From Akkermansia muciniphila (GTDB lineage Bacteria > Verrucomicrobiota > Verrucomicrobiia > Verrucomicrobiales > Akkermansiaceae): a stretch of DNA of 17,921 nucleotides. The translations under genes were made by a program, and so were the position numbers. Positions 16,276 through 17,921 of the stretch are shown one piece after another. Numbering within the stretch: position 1 is the stretch's first letter; each line of letters starts with the position of its first letter. Location of the stretch: assembly GCA_945870545.1 (NCBI GenBank), contig CAMBTF010000006.1:1-17921 (forward strand). The letters are read 5' to 3'. A model generated the notes under the pieces. The model did no database searches. It saw only the letters and a list, made by a program, of their open reading frames with translations, and was not told the DNA's origin.

Positions 16276-16570
16276 TAGCCGATGTCTATGCGCGAAGAGG
16301 ATAAGCGGAAAGGCGGAAATTCGGGGGGATCCCAGTCAACACGGCGGATTTTTGCACGGAGCCTGGATCACTGTTCTCAATGAGGTTGTGCCGTTATGAC
16401 AATCGCCGAGGAAGAATTGACGATTGTTGATTGTTGATTGTTGATGGGAAGAAAAGAATTCGCCCTCCGGTCACTTCAAAAATCAATAATCAACAATCGT
16501 CATTCATCAATCAAGAGGCGTTGTGCCGCAGGAAAGATGGTTCCCCCGTGCAAAAATCCGCCGTTGCCAT
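16276..16570. other. Intergenic region upstream of malQ
   Basis: This 295-base stretch lies between the basic hypothetical protein gene and malQ, both on the minus strand. Its only clear structure is the inverted repeat at 16418-16502. The 140 bases nearest malQ show no convincing promoter, RNA structure or small gene. They should hold the malQ promoter if malQ is not transcribed from the gsp side. Confidence 0.5.
16418..16502. repeat. Long imperfect inverted repeat with heptamer tandem units
   Basis: The 27-base arms at 16418-16444 and 16476-16502 are complementary at 25 of 27 positions and enclose a 31-base spacer. The left arm contains GATTGTT repeated in tandem a little more than three times (16422-16445). 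The element is AT-rich compared with both flanks. In the transcript it would form a strong hairpin between the upstream gene and malQ. There is no T-run suited to an intrinsic terminator. It could be a dispersed palindromic repeat, a processing or stability signal, or a transcription barrier. Confidence 0.7.
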
Positions 16571-17101
16571 TCAACCGCGCTTGTCTTCCTCTTCCAGGAA
16601 AATTTCCGAGAGGCGGAAGCAGCGGCGGGCAAGCTCGCGGGCATCGTTGTCGCCGATAAGGGCGACGCCTTCCTCGCTGACTTCGGCGAGGAAAATTTTC
16701 CAGGCATTCTTGGCGACCTTGCCGGGGTCGGGCTTGCGGCGGGGCTTGTGCGGCTGCGGGCGGTTATCCTGCGGCTTGTCGCGCGCATCGGATTGTTCCT
16801 TTTGTGCGGGACGTGGCTGCGGTGCTTCCGGCGCAAGGGCGATGGTTTCCTCGGCGAGGGGAGATTCCGGCGCGGTGGAGGATTCGGATTCTTTCTGGCC
16901 GGACTTGCCCTTCCCACGGCGGCGGCGGCTGCGTTTCTGATCCGCTTTGGGAGCTGCATCCGCTTTAGGCTCTACCGTGGCGGCAGATTCTTTCGCGGCG
17001 GATTCTGAGTCCGCAGATTTGCGGGTGGGCTTGTTGGAGATACGGCGAACCTTAGGTTCACGGGCCGCTTTTTCGGAGGCGGCGTCTGTTTCAGGGGGCA
17101 T
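16571..17101 (-). CDS. Hypothetical basic, mostly disordered protein with small helical C-terminal domain
   Basis: I do not recognise this 176-residue protein. Residues 1-127 are low-complexity, rich in Lys, Arg, Glu, Pro, Ala and Ser, with a strongly basic patch QKRSRRRRGKGKSGQK (55-70), and should be disordered. Residues from about 128 to the end (KVAKNAWKIFLAEVSEEG, then DNDARELARRCFRLSEIFLEEE) look like a short folded, two- or three-helix domain and are the part most likely to be conserved. No signal peptide or membrane segment is present. The basic patch suggests RNA or DNA contact, but this is inference. The start ATG 17101 is only 26 bases after gspG, so the two are probably co-transcribed. 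The opposite strand also has long open frames here, as the GC-rich Lys/Arg-poor shadow would; the minus-strand frame fits the operon direction. Confidence 0.6.
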   Translation of the reverse strand: MPPETDAASEKAAREPKVRRISNKPTRKSADSESAAKESAATVEPKADAAPKADQKRSRRRRGKGKSGQKESESSTAPESPLAEETIALAPEAPQPRPAQKEQSDARDKPQDNRPQPHKPRRKPDPGKVAKNAWKIFLAEVSEEGVALIGDNDARELARRCFRLSEIFLEEEDKRG

Positions 17102-17127
17102 GAGGATGAGATGGGTAAGCGGAGCTG

Positions 17128-17616
17128 CTAGTAGTTGTCGATGTCGTCAGCGTTACCGGAAGTGCCGTCCTTACCTTTGGATAACAGGTCGAAATCGGGA
17201 TTCTTTGCAGCTGAGTTATCACCCCGCCTGTAAATGTATTCGTTGCCCCAAGGATCGCGGATTGTGACATTCGCACCGGTTCCCTCGATCCAGCCTTGGC
17301 TCTTGCTGTTGGGGTCGAGCTCCGCGAGATAGATTTTTCCCGGAGGGCTGGCATTTGCGCCGGTCCGGTAGAGAAGGTTGTAGAGGCTATTGGTGGTGCC
17401 GGTGGGCGGGTATTCACCGTTATCTAGTTTGTATTCCTCCAGCGCCTTGGAGAGCAGGCTGATCTGGATGGCGGCTTGCGAATCCGCCTGTTTTCTAACA
17501 ATGTAGCCGTAACCACCCATAGACAGCGCTGCGAGGATCACGATGATGGCGATCACGACGAGGAGTTCGATCAGCGTGAAGCCCCGGCGGTTTGGCGATG
17601 AGGGTTGGGTTTTCAT
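17128..17616 (-). CDS. gspG: GspG-like major pseudopilin of a type II secretion system
   Basis: From ATG 17616 the protein is 162 residues: a 12-residue leader MKTQPSSPNRRG, then the type IV prepilin signature FTLIELLVVIAIIVILAALS, with cleavage by prepilin peptidase after the Gly and the conserved Glu at position 5 of the mature protein. After the N-terminal helix come KLDNGEYPPTGT and IRDPWGNEYIYRR. The end is FDLLSKGKDGTSGNADDIDNY, the calcium-binding loop region typical of GspG. GspG polymerises into the periplasmic pseudopilus that drives protein secretion. A longer reading from GTG 17682, overlapping the gspF stop, would give a 34-residue leader; ATG 17640 is also possible. I prefer 17616 because it gives a normal leader. 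It follows gspF and precedes the basic hypothetical protein. Confidence 0.88.
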   Translation of the reverse strand: MKTQPSSPNRRGFTLIELLVVIAIIVILAALSMGGYGYIVRKQADSQAAIQISLLSKALEEYKLDNGEYPPTGTTNSLYNLLYRTGANASPPGKIYLAELDPNSKSQGWIEGTGANVTIRDPWGNEYIYRRGDNSAAKNPDFDLLSKGKDGTSGNADDIDNY

Positions 17617-17678
17617 GGTGTGATTGGTTTGTGGAAACATAAGCTGTTTCCGGAATCTTTCGCGGAAAAACCGCCGGA

Positions 17679-17921
17679 TCACTGGTCGCTCATCTCGGAG
17701 ATCATCTTGATCAGTGGTAGGAAGAGGGCAAACACGATGGCACCGACGACGAGAGCCAGCATCACGATCATCATGGGCTCGAGAATGGATGTCAGTGCTG
17801 TGACGGCGTTGTCCACCTCATCGTCGTAAACGTCCGCGATTTTCAGGAGCATTTCAGGAAGCTGACCGGTTTCCTCACCCACATCGACCATGGAGATGAC
17901 CATGCTGGGGAAAACTCCGCT
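17679..17921 (-). CDS. gspF: GspF-like inner-membrane platform protein of type II secretion (partial, N-terminus outside window)
   Basis: Only the last 80 residues and the stop are present, in frame from the window edge. They read [22 protein letters not shown], then [18 protein letters not shown], a membrane segment (about [21 protein letters not shown]) and [10 protein letters not shown]. The VGEETG and LEP motifs followed by the last membrane helix are characteristic of the GspF/PilC family, which forms the inner-membrane platform for pseudopilus assembly. Whether it belongs to type II secretion or a type IV pilus is settled in favour of the former by the adjoining gspG. The stop TGA overlaps a GTG (GTGA) in the gspG frame. 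Confidence 0.88.
   Translation of the reverse strand, partial: SGVFPSMVISMVDVGEETGQLPEMLLKIADVYDDEVDNAVTALTSILEPMMIVMLALVVGAIVFALFLPLIKMISEMSDQ

Noticed and set aside
1..17921. CRISPR array, transposase, integrase, toxin-antitoxin or defence system
   Set aside because: No regularly spaced repeats and no motifs of such proteins were seen. RapA and the AddB-like nuclease are far apart, each fits a known housekeeping family, and nothing ties them into a defence island.

Overview
The window is a GC-rich stretch of a Gram-negative bacterial chromosome, densely packed with housekeeping and metabolic genes. It carries a periplasmic OmpH/Skp chaperone, type II secretion/pseudopilin genes, RodA, secreted PhoD-like and SGNH hydrolases, and a DeoC more like the animal/long form than the short bacterial one. 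This mix makes me think of a member of the PVC group, most likely Verrucomicrobiota. That placement is inference, because no rRNA or other marker gene is present.

Left part (1-5897): a partial ompH/skp-like gene reads leftward off the edge. It is divergent from a rodA-like SEDS gene (+), and the 249-base gap between them holds two clean inverted repeats. RodA converges on a 901-residue AddB-like nuclease (-). That gene is divergent from deoC (+), with a short palindrome resembling an operator between them.

Middle (6164-8846): a secreted PhoD-like metallophosphoesterase (+) converges on a secreted SGNH/GDSL hydrolase (-), with a hairpin covering the phoD-like stop codon.

Right part (8953-17921): all genes read leftward, in transcription order gspF (partial), gspG, a disordered basic hypothetical protein, then a 295-base gap with a long imperfect inverted repeat, malQ (GH77), a GH63-type glucosidase and a full-length rapA. 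GspF and GspG are inner-membrane and pseudopilin parts of a type II secretion-like machine. MalQ and the GH63 enzyme probably act together on alpha-glucans in the cytoplasm. RapA recycles RNA polymerase and starts with TTG inside an AT-rich palindromic tract.

I found no tRNA, rRNA, CRISPR array, transposase, integrase or phage gene, and no clear new multi-gene system. The most interesting points are the AddB-like nuclease that has lost three of the four iron-sulfur cysteines, the intact RapA outside its usual group, and the inverted-repeat elements between genes. Every function below is assigned by motif recognition from the sequence alone; no database search was possible.
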